Source of the DNA: Bacteroidales bacterium UBA1256 | Lineage (GTDB): Bacteria; Bacteroidota; Bacteroidia; Bacteroidales; Paludibacteraceae | DNA length: 14,607 bases | NCBI GenBank assembly: GCA_002308195.1 | Contig: DBVU01000078.1 | Coordinates: 630 to 15,236, forward strand | Direction: 5' to 3' | Part shown: one piece after another, positions 6,530 through 13,101 of the stretch | Layout of the letters: each line of letters begins with the position of its first letter | Position numbering within the stretch: the first letter of the stretch is position 1 | Made by a program: the position numbers and the translations under genes | The notes under the pieces: generated by a model | Told to the model about the DNA's origin: nothing | The model's input: the letters and a program-made list of their open reading frames with translations, nothing else | Databases searched by the model: none

Positions 6530-7017
6530 AACCTACGTGTACGATGGCAATAGTCCCGATATTCATCTCCGAAATCGCGTAGTAGTCTCTTCTCCTCGGA
6601 TATAACCTGGACGAACATGATAGCGAAGAAAACGGCCCATACTACAATGGCCTGCCAGGTGAATATCCACACGATAGGTGCGATGAGATAGATGAGTGTT
6701 CCCGTTAGCATTGGGTTGCGGTTGATGCTATATGGCCCATCGACCATGAGATGTTGCGTTCGTGGCGCCAGTTCATGTCCGAAAGCATCCATGGGATTGC
6801 CTTTGCCGCGTTGTTTCATATAGACGATAGTCCACACACTGAGTGCCAGTCCGACGATAGCAATGAGGCAGATGACGAACAGTCGGAAAGGACTGACGGG
6901 CCACAGGGCAGGCATACCCGACACCAACCACATAACAACAGGCACGAAGCAGACGAACAGCAGAAAGCCTAAGACCAGTCCCAGGACATTGAGAATTTGA
7001 GTTTTAGAGGTTTTCAT
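6526..7017 (-). CDS. Isoprenylcysteine/phospholipid methyltransferase-like membrane protein
   Basis: This 163-residue integral membrane protein has several helices and the C-terminal signature of the ICMT/PEMT superfamily: GPYSINRNPMLTG, then EEKRLLRDFGDEYRDYCHRT. The residues are in the usual order (GPY, R-x-PM, paired Glu, FG-x-x-Y). These membrane methyltransferases use S-adenosylmethionine; bacterial members have mostly unassigned substrates. The common RHP is RNP here. The ATG at 7017 lies one base after the kinase stop codon (TAA-A-ATG), so translation is probably coupled; an upstream TTG at 7047 would overlap the kinase and is less likely. There is no terminator between it and the convergent acyltransferase. 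Confidence 0.8.
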   Translation of the reverse strand: MKTSKTQILNVLGLVLGFLLFVCFVPVVMWLVSGMPALWPVSPFRLFVICLIAIVGLALSVWTIVYMKQRGKGNPMDAFGHELAPRTQHLMVDGPYSINRNPMLTGTLIYLIAPIVWIFTWQAIVVWAVFFAIMFVQVISEEKRLLRDFGDEYRDYCHRTRRF

Positions 7018-7018
7018 T

Positions 7019-9208
7019 TTAGATTTTAGCTTTTTTGAGATAGACAAAGAAAGTTGTACCTCGTTCGGACGTATCGAAAGTGATGCGTCCTGCCGATCCC
7101 TCGACTATTCGTTTGGATATAGCAAGTCCGAGTCCATTACCATTGGTCTTGGTAGTGAAGGACGGGCGGAAGATTCGTTCCCTAGCCTCGAGAGGGATAC
7201 CCGGTCCGTTGTCAGAGAAGGCTATTTCGACCTCATCGTCGGAATAGAGGGCATTGAGCGAGACGATGATATCGGGAGATTTAGCATTTGGCCATTTCCC
7301 ATTTACCATTTCGTTCTCTAGTGCTTGTATCGCGTTTTTGATAATATTGACGAAGACTTGGGCGATCTGTTCGCGGTCGGCATAGACCATCACTCCGCTA
7401 TCGGGTCCGACATAGCGAATAGGAATCTCAGCATCGTTAGCCCGTTGGAGAGTGATAGTATCGGATAGCTTCTGCGCTATATCGACAGACGTAGTGACCA
7501 CCTCAGGCTGCTTGGCGAACGTGGAGAACGAATTGGCAATATGCGCGAGCGTATCTATCTCGGAGATAAGCATGCGCGTGGTTTGGTCGAAATAGTCGTC
7601 AAACTGGTCGGTGCCACGTTTGAGTTGGAGTTTCTGCACCGACAATTTCATTGGTGTGAGTGGGTTATTGATCTCGTGTGCAATCTGTCGCGCCATAGTT
7701 TGCCATGCTCCCTCCCGTTCGGCCTTGGCGAGTTGTTCTGCGGATGTTTCGACCCTGTCAACCAGCATATTATAGCGTTCGACGAGTTCACCTACCTCAT
7801 CGCGATAAGGATAAGAGAGGTGATTATCTTTGGCGCCTATGCGAAAACGGCGCATCTTATCGGTCAGCAACTTGATAGGTGCCGTCATACTGCGTGCCGC
7901 AGCAAAAGAGAAAACGAGAGCGAGCAACAGAACGATGATATAGGGTGGCAGCAGTCGTGCCAAAAGGCGGTCAACCTCCTGATTGCGTGTCTGTTCGCTC
8001 AGGAAAGAAGGCATAGCTATATACCCTATCGGCACAAACGAGCCATTGTAGAACGGCACATAGGAAACCAGATAAGGATGGGTGGCCAGTTGCTCGTAAC
8101 AGATGACCGAATGCTCGGTGCCAAACAAGGCTTCAGGGGCCATACGTAGTGAGAGGACACCATTCTGGAAGAGCGCAGCCGACGAGGTAGCCAGCAGCTC
8201 GCCGCCCAACGAATAGACATGAATATCCTGGTTGAGGTCGATACCCAAATCATGGAGGTCGATAGACAATCCTTGCGACTGGTTCGGCGTCAGCGTGACA
8301 TCCCAGTAATAGAGCGAACGGAGATAGGACTGAATATATTCCGACCGGGTGAGAAGTTGTTCGCGTTGCCGTTCCTCGTAGTTGGTCCGCACATAACGCA
8401 CAGACATGACGAAGATATAGATAAAGACCGACAGCACGCAGATAAGAATGACGTACATAATGCGCGTAGAGAGGCGCATATTGCGTATTCCTCGATTGCG
8501 AATCAGCACGTAGATACCCACCGCCAATAGGATAGCAAAGAGGGCAATACAAAGGATGAAATAGATACGTCCCTGCCCCTTGATTTCCTCCGGCTCGAGC
8601 AAGGTGCGGAAAGAGAACGACTGGGAGGCAATGGCAAAACCTTCGGTATTGTCGGTCGGTTCAGCCTCGGGCATCAGAGAGAAGAGGTAATCGCCATCGG
8701 ACGAAAGAATCTGTCGATAGTCATCGCGTCTGTAGCGCGTTATGCCACGCTTGGAGGACACATTGAACGGCGGTACAAACGTGTTGCGCATGAGCCTTGT
8801 CTGCAACGGATATTCATAACGCAGAGGCACGACCGTCATGATATTGTAGTCCTCTGTCCGCGTCCACCGAATCAGGGCATGAGCATTGCGGAAACGTCCG
8901 TAGCGCCACTTGTCGTAGCCCGTCAGGAGCACCTCTCCCGAAGAGAGCCAGTTGTCGGACCAATAGAGGAGACGCGTGGCATCGAAGACATAGAACAGCA
9001 GATTAGGATCAGCCTCAGCGATAGCGCGGATAGTATCCATCGGAGCGTGGCGCTGCAGGGCATGAGAAAGCAGTTCGATTTGTTCCTCTGCATACGTTTC
9101 CCGCTCGGTTACCTGGCGCTGCAAACGGCGGCCATCGGCACTGAACGAATGGCACGCAGTGAGGCATGCTACCAATCCCAATATGATGAAAATTTTACTC
9201 CGCAACAT
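7019..9208 (-). CDS. NtrY-like sensor histidine kinase with two putative sensor regions
   Basis: This 729-residue protein starts at the ATG at 9208; a TTG 15 bases upstream is an alternative. The N-terminus (MLRSKIFIILGLVACLTACH) ends in a lipobox-like LTAC (Cys19). A probably periplasmic region of about 190 residues follows, then two close membrane helices (about 214-236 and 248-269). A second periplasmic region follows (about 270-420), then a third helix (421-442), a HAMP-like linker and the HisKA box IAHEINNPLTP (phosphorylated His near 511). The ATP-binding domain has NIIKNAIQALE (N box), DNGPGI (G1) and GNGLGLAIS (G2). The block EGAWQTMARQIAHEINNPLT is typical of NtrY-like kinases. About 14 residues after the N box are encoded by a heptamer repeat (7279-7313). 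No response regulator lies in the window. Confidence 0.92.
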   Translation of the reverse strand: MLRSKIFIILGLVACLTACHSFSADGRRLQRQVTERETYAEEQIELLSHALQRHAPMDTIRAIAEADPNLLFYVFDATRLLYWSDNWLSSGEVLLTGYDKWRYGRFRNAHALIRWTRTEDYNIMTVVPLRYEYPLQTRLMRNTFVPPFNVSSKRGITRYRRDDYRQILSSDGDYLFSLMPEAEPTDNTEGFAIASQSFSFRTLLEPEEIKGQGRIYFILCIALFAILLAVGIYVLIRNRGIRNMRLSTRIMYVILICVLSVFIYIFVMSVRYVRTNYEERQREQLLTRSEYIQSYLRSLYYWDVTLTPNQSQGLSIDLHDLGIDLNQDIHVYSLGGELLATSSAALFQNGVLSLRMAPEALFGTEHSVICYEQLATHPYLVSYVPFYNGSFVPIGYIAMPSFLSEQTRNQEVDRLLARLLPPYIIVLLLALVFSFAAARSMTAPIKLLTDKMRRFRIGAKDNHLSYPYRDEVGELVERYNMLVDRVETSAEQLAKAEREGAWQTMARQIAHEINNPLTPMKLSVQKLQLKRGTDQFDDYFDQTTRMLISEIDTLAHIANSFSTFAKQPEVVTTSVDIAQKLSDTITLQRANDAEIPIRYVGPDSGVMVYADREQIAQVFVNIIKNAIQALENEMVNGKWPNAKSPDIIVSLNALYSDDEVEIAFSDNGPGIPLEARERIFRPSFTTKTNGNGLGLAISKRIVEGSAGRITFDTSERGTTFFVYLKKAKI
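7279..7313. repeat. ATTTACC-type heptamer repeat inside the histidine kinase gene
   Basis: The plus strand has ATTTAGC, ATTTGGCC, ATTTCCC, ATTTACC and ATTT in succession, with units of 7-8 bp. The same family occurs at 10970-10999. In the kinase it encodes about residues 632-645 (NEMVNGKWPNAKSP), in the loop between the N-box helix and the next beta strand of the ATP-binding domain. Confidence 0.7.
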
Positions 9209-9242
9209 TCTAGTTGACGCCAAATATTTTCAGTTTACGCTG

Positions 9243-9273
9243 CAAATTTACAACTTTTTTTTGGATTGTGCAA
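9243..9273 (-). promoter_or_regulatory. Bacteroides-type promoter of the histidine kinase operon
   Basis: On the reverse strand TTG (9271-9273), 20 bp with an A-tract, then TAAATTTG (9243-9250), a full match to TAnnTTTG. Transcription would start near 9236, about 28 nt before the ATG at 9208. Confidence 0.75.
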
Positions 9274-9322
9274 GAATTATACCATTTTTACACAATTATT
9301 TAGCCAAAACTAATACACAAAA

Positions 9323-9387
9323 GTAGTAACTTCGGCACGCCCCTTCTCCTGCGGGGCGGGTTCCCTCCGAATTTACGTTCGCACTAC
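9323..9387. other. Nested stem-loop element, possible structured RNA or palindromic repeat
   Basis: Three helices nest in order. GTAGT (9323-9327) pairs with ACTAC (9383-9387). AACTTCGG (9328-9335) pairs with CCGAATTT (9367-9374) at 7 of 8 positions. CGCCCC (9338-9343) pairs with GGGGCG (9353-9358) around a 9-nt loop. The element is more GC-rich than its AT-rich surroundings. It lies outside both flanking promoters, so it is not in the leader of either gene. On the reverse strand it is followed by TACTTTTG, a -7-like box. I do not recognise it as a known RNA family. Confidence 0.6.
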
Positions 9388-9407
9388 CATGCAAACAACA
9401 ATCTTTG

Positions 9408-9452
9408 TAGCAAAAAACGTGCCCAAGCAAGCTTAATCTCCATTTTTTGCTA
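9408..9452. repeat. Perfect 10-bp inverted repeat upstream of the ArsG-family gene
   Basis: TAGCAAAAAA (9408-9417) and TTTTTTGCTA (9443-9452) are exact complements with 25 bp between. The right arm ends 5 bp before the -33 box of the downstream promoter. It could be an operator or, with the T-run in the right arm, a terminator-like remnant. Confidence 0.5.
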
Positions 9453-9458
9453 AAAAAC

Positions 9459-9489
9459 TTGTATATTTGAGTAATTTGTAGTAATTTTG
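9459..9489 (+). promoter_or_regulatory. Bacteroides-type promoter of the ArsG-family/trmN6 pair
   Basis: TTG (9459-9461) is followed after 20 bp by TAATTTTG (9482-9489), a full match to TAnnTTTG. The start of transcription would be about 9496, 20 nt before the ATG at 9516. A second -7-like box, TATATTTG (9462-9469), lacks a suitably placed -33. Confidence 0.68.
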
Positions 9490-9515
9490 CAGCCGTTTTT
9501 CGAAAAGAATAATTG

Positions 9516-10250
9516 ATGATACAGGTTTTCACGGCTCTGCTACTGGGTCTTCTGACCATACTCGACCCTTGCACGCTGGTCACTAGCATCACGGCCATCG
9601 GCTACATAGACAAGGAGATCAACAATCGGCGCAAAGTGCTGACGAACGGCCTAATGTTCGTTCTCGGCAAACTGGCAACGTATGTGCTGCTGAGTATTCC
9701 TTTCTTGTTTGGAGCCCAGACCGAAGGTATCCAGCATATTTTGTCTCATTGGGGAGAACCGATACTAGCCGGATTTATGTTGATTTGCGGCATTGTGTTG
9801 CTCTTTAGCGGGCATCACCATCACGAGCATGATCACGGAATAAGTAAGTTTCTGAGGAGCGCAGACAGCAATGCCAGTTGGCTCTGGTCGTTCATTCTGG
9901 GTATATTCTTTGCAATTGCTTTCTGTCCGCATCGTTTGGTCTATTTCCTGACGATGATAGACATTACGCTGACACTTCCGAGCACCTGGAACTGGGTTAT
10001 GCCGGTCATTTTCGGCCTTGGCACCGGTCTGCCTATCATGCTGATTGCGTGGCTGGTAAGTTACAGCGCCGTTAGCATCGGACGCCTCACCAGTCGCATG
10101 CAGACCTTCGAGAAATGGTTCCGTCACATATGTGCCGTGCTATTCCTTGTTTTGGGCGTTTACCTGACTATCCATTGCGTTATTGAGTATCGCGAACATG
10201 GTAGTTGCTGCCACGAACACCACCATATTGAACTCTTTCAACACGAGTAA
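9516..10250 (+). CDS. CcdA/DsbD-type membrane protein, ArsG-family transporter
   Basis: This 244-residue protein has about six membrane helices in two similar halves, as in the CcdA/DsbD transmembrane domain. The conserved cysteines are in LDPCTL (Cys19, first helix) and IAFCPHRL (Cys137, fourth helix), the pair that CcdA-type proteins use to pass electrons across the inner membrane. The segments ITAIGYIDKEINNRRKVLTN and TFEKWFRHICAVLFLVLGVY match the Bacteroidetes proteins named ArsG-family efflux permease in databases, a name that rests on homology, not on tests in this group. A His-rich loop (GHHHHEHDHG, about 99-108) and a tail with CCHEHHH suggest metal binding. The ATG at 9516 is preferred over the in-frame TTG one codon before it. 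trmN6 follows after 2 bp. Confidence 0.82.
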   Translation: MIQVFTALLLGLLTILDPCTLVTSITAIGYIDKEINNRRKVLTNGLMFVLGKLATYVLLSIPFLFGAQTEGIQHILSHWGEPILAGFMLICGIVLLFSGHHHHEHDHGISKFLRSADSNASWLWSFILGIFFAIAFCPHRLVYFLTMIDITLTLPSTWNWVMPVIFGLGTGLPIMLIAWLVSYSAVSIGRLTSRMQTFEKWFRHICAVLFLVLGVYLTIHCVIEYREHGSCCHEHHHIELFQHE

Positions 10251-10252
10251 CC

Positions 10253-10954
10253 GTGGCTTCTAACGAGGGTTTTCAGTTTCGTCAATTCTACGTGCGGCAC
10301 GACCGCTGCGCAATGAAAGTAGGCACTGATGGTGTTCTGCTCGGCGCGTGGTGTCCTCTAGATCATCCGGCTCGCATTCTAGACGTAGGGACGGGGAGCG
10401 GATTAGTGGCCTTGATGCTTGCCCAGCGCTGCCCGGAAGCACAGATTGAGGCTATTGATATCGATTCAGCGGCCGTGGAGCAAGCTCAAGAGAACTTCAA
10501 CCAGTCGGTTTTTCGTGGTCAGTTAACAGCAGTCGCGAGTTCTCTGCAGGCCTGGAACGGCGGGCCGTACGATTTGATTGTCAGCAATCCACCCTATTTT
10601 CAGAATAGTTTGAAAAATCCGGACGAAGGCCGTAAAACGGATCGTCACACCGACACTCTTTCGTTCGACGAACTGATTGCTCACAGTGTTCGTCTTCTAA
10701 CGTCCAATGGCCGCATGGCGCTGATTCTACCCGCAGAGACAGAGAAAGAGGTGCTATCCATAGCGACTTCTCAAGGTTTGCATCTCACGCATATCACACA
10801 TGTTTTCTCTAAAGCGACTAAACCTGCGCGGCGCGTTCTGCTTTGCTTTGCAAAGAATGACTGCCTATTAACCAAAGATACATTGGTTCTGGAAAATGAT
10901 AAAGGCGACCGAAGCGAGGCCTATAGGCAATTAACAAAGGACTTCTACCTGTGA
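10253..10954 (+). CDS. trmN6: tRNA1(Val) adenine-37 N6-methyltransferase
   Basis: This 233-residue protein is a class I S-adenosylmethionine methyltransferase. It opens with FQFRQFYVRHDRCAMKVGTD, the family hallmark, and has DVGTGSG (44-50) for SAM binding and NPPY (112-115) for methylation of an adenine amino group. By homology to E. coli YfiC/TrmN6 it methylates A37 of tRNA-Val. The start is GTG at 10253, 2 bp after the upstream stop codon; the next in-frame Met (residue 21) would delete the conserved N-terminus. The last codons and the stop lie inside the terminator-like hairpin at 10937-10967. Confidence 0.9.
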   Translation: MASNEGFQFRQFYVRHDRCAMKVGTDGVLLGAWCPLDHPARILDVGTGSGLVALMLAQRCPEAQIEAIDIDSAAVEQAQENFNQSVFRGQLTAVASSLQAWNGGPYDLIVSNPPYFQNSLKNPDEGRKTDRHTDTLSFDELIAHSVRLLTSNGRMALILPAETEKEVLSIATSQGLHLTHITHVFSKATKPARRVLLCFAKNDCLLTKDTLVLENDKGDRSEAYRQLTKDFYL

Positions 10955-10967
10955 GGCAGAAGTCCTT
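10937..10967. terminator. Bidirectional hairpin between convergent trmN6 and rny
   Basis: AAGGACTTCT (10937-10946) pairs perfectly with AGAAGTCCTT (10958-10967), and CCT/AGG extends the stem inside, past one mismatch. U-tracts on either side are weak. Its place between two convergent genes supports a terminator for both. The trmN6 stop codon (10952-10954) is in the apical part. Confidence 0.7.
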
Positions 10968-10969
10968 CT

Positions 10970-10999
10970 ATTTACCATTTAGTCATTTACTATTTAGCA
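10970..10999. repeat. ATTTACC-type heptamer repeat at the 3' end of rny
   Basis: ATTTACC, ATTTAGTC, ATTTACT and ATTTAGCA follow one another, with units of 7-8 bp. The rny stop codon (10990-10992) falls within the run. It is the same family as the run inside the histidine kinase gene at 7279-7313. Confidence 0.65.
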
Positions 11000-12513
11000 A
11001 CGTTCACCGCTCTAACTTCACGGATTACCGTTACTTTGACTTGTCCCGGATAAGTCATTTCGTCTTGGATACGTTTAGCCAGGTCGAACGAGAGCAACTC
11101 AGTATCCTTGTCGCTAATCTTATCAGCACCAACGATGACACGCAGTTCGCGGCCAGCTTGCAGCGCGTAAGTCTTCACAACGCCTGGGAAACTCATTGCC
11201 ATATTCTCCAGGTCATTCAGACGTTTCACATAGCTTTCCACAATCTCGCGTCTTGCGCCCGGACGAGCACCGGAGATAGCGTCACATGCTTGCACGATAG
11301 GCGCAATCAGTGTTTTCATCTCACATTCATCGTGGTGAGCACCAACAGCATTGCAGATATCTGGTTTTTCACCATATTTCTCGCAGAGTTTCATACCCAG
11401 TTCTGCGTGCGGCAACTCTACATCTTCGTCAGCCACTTTACCGATATCGTGCAGCAAGCCCGCACGGCGAGCTGCTTTAACGTTCAGCCCCAACTCTCCT
11501 GCCATGGCAGCACAGAGATTGGCTGTTTCGCGAGCATGCTGCAGCAGGTTCTGACCATACGAAGAACGGTATTTCATTTTTCCTACCAGACGAATCAACT
11601 CAGGATGCAAACCATGCACACCCAGGTCAATCGTCGTGCGCTTACCTACTTCGACAATCTCCTCTTCTACTTGTTTGGTCACTTTAGCCACCACTTCCTC
11701 AATACGAGCAGGGTGAATACGTCCGTCTTGTACCAATTGGTGCAGACTCAGACGAGCTATCTCGCGACGAACAGGATCGAATGCCGACAAGGTAATTGCC
11801 TCTGGCGTATCGTCTACGACGATTTCTACACCGGTAGCAGCTTCCAATGCACGGATATTACGTCCCTCGCGACCGATGATACGACCTTTGACTTCGTCAT
11901 TCTCAATATGGAAAACGCTGACGGTATTCTCCGCTGCCGTCTCTGATGCCACGCGCTGAATAGTCTGAATAATGATTTTCTTCGCTTCTTTGTTGGCCTC
12001 CAAACGAGCGTTGTCCATGATCTCGTTGACATAACTCATCGCAGCCGTCTTGGCCTCATCTTTCAGGGCCTCTACCAGTTGTTTCTTGGCTTCCTCTGCG
12101 CTCATGCCACTCAGTTGTTCCAACTGACGCTCGGCCTGCTGATGCAGTTTTTCCACCTCCTGTTGCTTGTAGTCCAAGGCCTGTTGGCGTTGTTCTACTT
12201 GCTGAGCCTTTTGTTGTACCTCGTTGAAGCTGCGTTGAATATCACCTTGACGCTGGTTGAGCTGTTGCTCGCGTTGTTGCAGACGTTGTTCGGTCTGCTG
12301 AATACGCTTATCTTGCTCACGAATAGCATTGTCGTGCTCCAACTTCAGGGCGATAAATTTCTCTTTAGCTTCAACCATCTTGTTTTTCTTCATTACCTCT
12401 GCCTCTTCCTCGGCCTTCTTAACCAGGCTGAGTCCAATGATGCGGGCAATGAGGTAGTAGCCTCCTGCTCCAACTAGCAGTCCAACTACTGCACAAATGA
12501 TTGCAATTAACAT
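10990..12513 (-). CDS. rny: Ribonuclease Y
   Basis: This 507-residue protein is close to the usual length of RNase Y. It has an N-terminal membrane helix (about 2-24), a long Gln- and Glu-rich coiled coil (about 32-160), a KH domain with [10 protein letters not shown] (210-219), and an HD domain with LLQHARETA (about 323-331) and LLHDIGK (353-359, His355-Asp356). A further HH pair is at about 393-394. RNase Y is a membrane-anchored endoribonuclease that starts mRNA decay. It is the last gene of a minus-strand operon; its ATG lies 4 bp after the zapA stop codon. Confidence 0.97.
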   Translation of the reverse strand: MLIAIICAVVGLLVGAGGYYLIARIIGLSLVKKAEEEAEVMKKNKMVEAKEKFIALKLEHDNAIREQDKRIQQTEQRLQQREQQLNQRQGDIQRSFNEVQQKAQQVEQRQQALDYKQQEVEKLHQQAERQLEQLSGMSAEEAKKQLVEALKDEAKTAAMSYVNEIMDNARLEANKEAKKIIIQTIQRVASETAAENTVSVFHIENDEVKGRIIGREGRNIRALEAATGVEIVVDDTPEAITLSAFDPVRREIARLSLHQLVQDGRIHPARIEEVVAKVTKQVEEEIVEVGKRTTIDLGVHGLHPELIRLVGKMKYRSSYGQNLLQHARETANLCAAMAGELGLNVKAARRAGLLHDIGKVADEDVELPHAELGMKLCEKYGEKPDICNAVGAHHDECEMKTLIAPIVQACDAISGARPGARREIVESYVKRLNDLENMAMSFPGVVKTYALQAGRELRVIVGADKISDKDTELLSFDLAKRIQDEMTYPGQVKVTVIREVRAVNVAK

Positions 12514-12517
12514 AATC

Positions 12518-12808
12518 TTACTTTTTTAACTTATTTATTATTAACTCATTGAGTTCTTTCAATTGTTTCTCTACGGGCACCAAACTTTTCTCTCTGGCAT
12601 CCGATTCCAGCGAAACTGCCACTTCCAGCGCCGTGTACATCCACAGCTGTTCTGCAGAAGCGTTAGGCAGCAGTTTTAGGTAGTACTGATAGCGACGATT
12701 CAGCAGTGCAGCCGCTTCGCGGTAGTTCTGCTCTGCCTCACGTGGCACATCCAGTCCCACCGAATGAGCATCTAGTTTCAGCGTTATATGTTGCTTATCT
12801 ACGCTCAT
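12518..12808 (-). CDS. zapA: Cell division protein ZapA
   Basis: This 96-residue protein has the ZapA-like fold (PF05164): an N-terminal beta part ([20 protein letters not shown]), then a helix with [20 protein letters not shown], then a long C-terminal helix containing [12 protein letters not shown]. ZapA binds FtsZ and stabilises the Z-ring at mid-cell. Its ATG overlaps the stop of the upstream coiled-coil gene by four bases. The Bacteroidetes version is about the length of the E. coli protein. Confidence 0.9.
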   Translation of the reverse strand: MSVDKQHITLKLDAHSVGLDVPREAEQNYREAAALLNRRYQYYLKLLPNASAEQLWMYTALEVAVSLESDAREKSLVPVEKQLKELNELIINKLKK

Positions 12809-13080
12809 CTCTTCAGTGCTGCTATGGCTCTATCCACCTGCGCAATCAGCGCATTCAGCCGTTTCGCGGCCTCCTCTGCGCCTTCCGCGGAACTCAACGC
12901 ATTAGCTGTTGCTAGGCGCCTATTCTGTTGTTGCAGAGCCGAAAGTTCGGTGTGAGTACGTATCAGTTCTGCGCGTTGACGTTCGCTGTCCTCACGTAGT
13001 TGCGCATTCTCCGCCTGCAACGCCTCGTAGCGTTGTAGCAACTCTTGCACATTCTGCGTAAGTTCAGTCAACGTCTGCAT
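12805..13080 (-). CDS. Small coiled-coil protein upstream of zapA
   Basis: This 91-residue protein is nearly all heptad-rich helix: TLTELTQNVQELLQRYEAL, then QLREDSERQRAELIRTHTEL, with a second helix after an Ala-rich break (SSAEGAEEAAKRLNALIAQV). No signal peptide or membrane helix is visible. Its stop overlaps the zapA start (ATGA), so the two are probably made in step. In size, coiled-coil character and partner it resembles the role of ZapB, but I cannot claim homology; functional assignment is inference from context. Confidence 0.8.
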   Translation of the reverse strand: MQTLTELTQNVQELLQRYEALQAENAQLREDSERQRAELIRTHTELSALQQQNRRLATANALSSAEGAEEAAKRLNALIAQVDRAIAALKR

Positions 13081-13101
13081 AATCGCTAAGCGCTAACCGT
13101 T
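13081..13101. repeat. Short TTAGCG-type repeat in the operon spacer
   Basis: On the reverse strand the spacer reads GGTTAGCG then CTTAGCG, a 7-nt period, just before the ATG at 13080. It belongs with the TTAGCGG run at 6497-6529 by sequence, though it has only two units. Confidence 0.5.

Noticed and set aside
7018..7047. TTG start at 7047 for the methyltransferase-like gene
   Set aside because: It would overlap the kinase C-terminus with a lysine-rich extension. The ATG at 7017, one base after the kinase stop, fits coupled translation and the family N-terminus.
9462..9469. TATATTTG as the main -7 box of the ArsG-family gene
   Set aside because: No TTG or TTTG lies about 20 bp upstream, whereas TAATTTTG at 9482-9489 has a correctly spaced TTG.
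9296..9598. 100-codon reverse-strand frame running through the nested hairpin and the start of the ArsG-family gene
   Set aside because: It overlaps the start of a real gene on the other strand, and its sequence is explained by the hairpin element and promoter DNA; no protein features are visible.
10970..10999. CRISPR-like array
   Set aside because: The units are 7-8 bp in direct tandem with no spacers, and no cas genes are present.
10951..11946. 331-codon open frame on the plus strand, antisense to rny
   Set aside because: Its first part is the terminator and heptamer repeat and the rest mirrors RNase Y. The translation has no family features.
12514..12517. 6S RNA next to zapA, as in gammaproteobacteria
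   Set aside because: Only 4 bp separate zapA and rny, so there is no space for an RNA gene.
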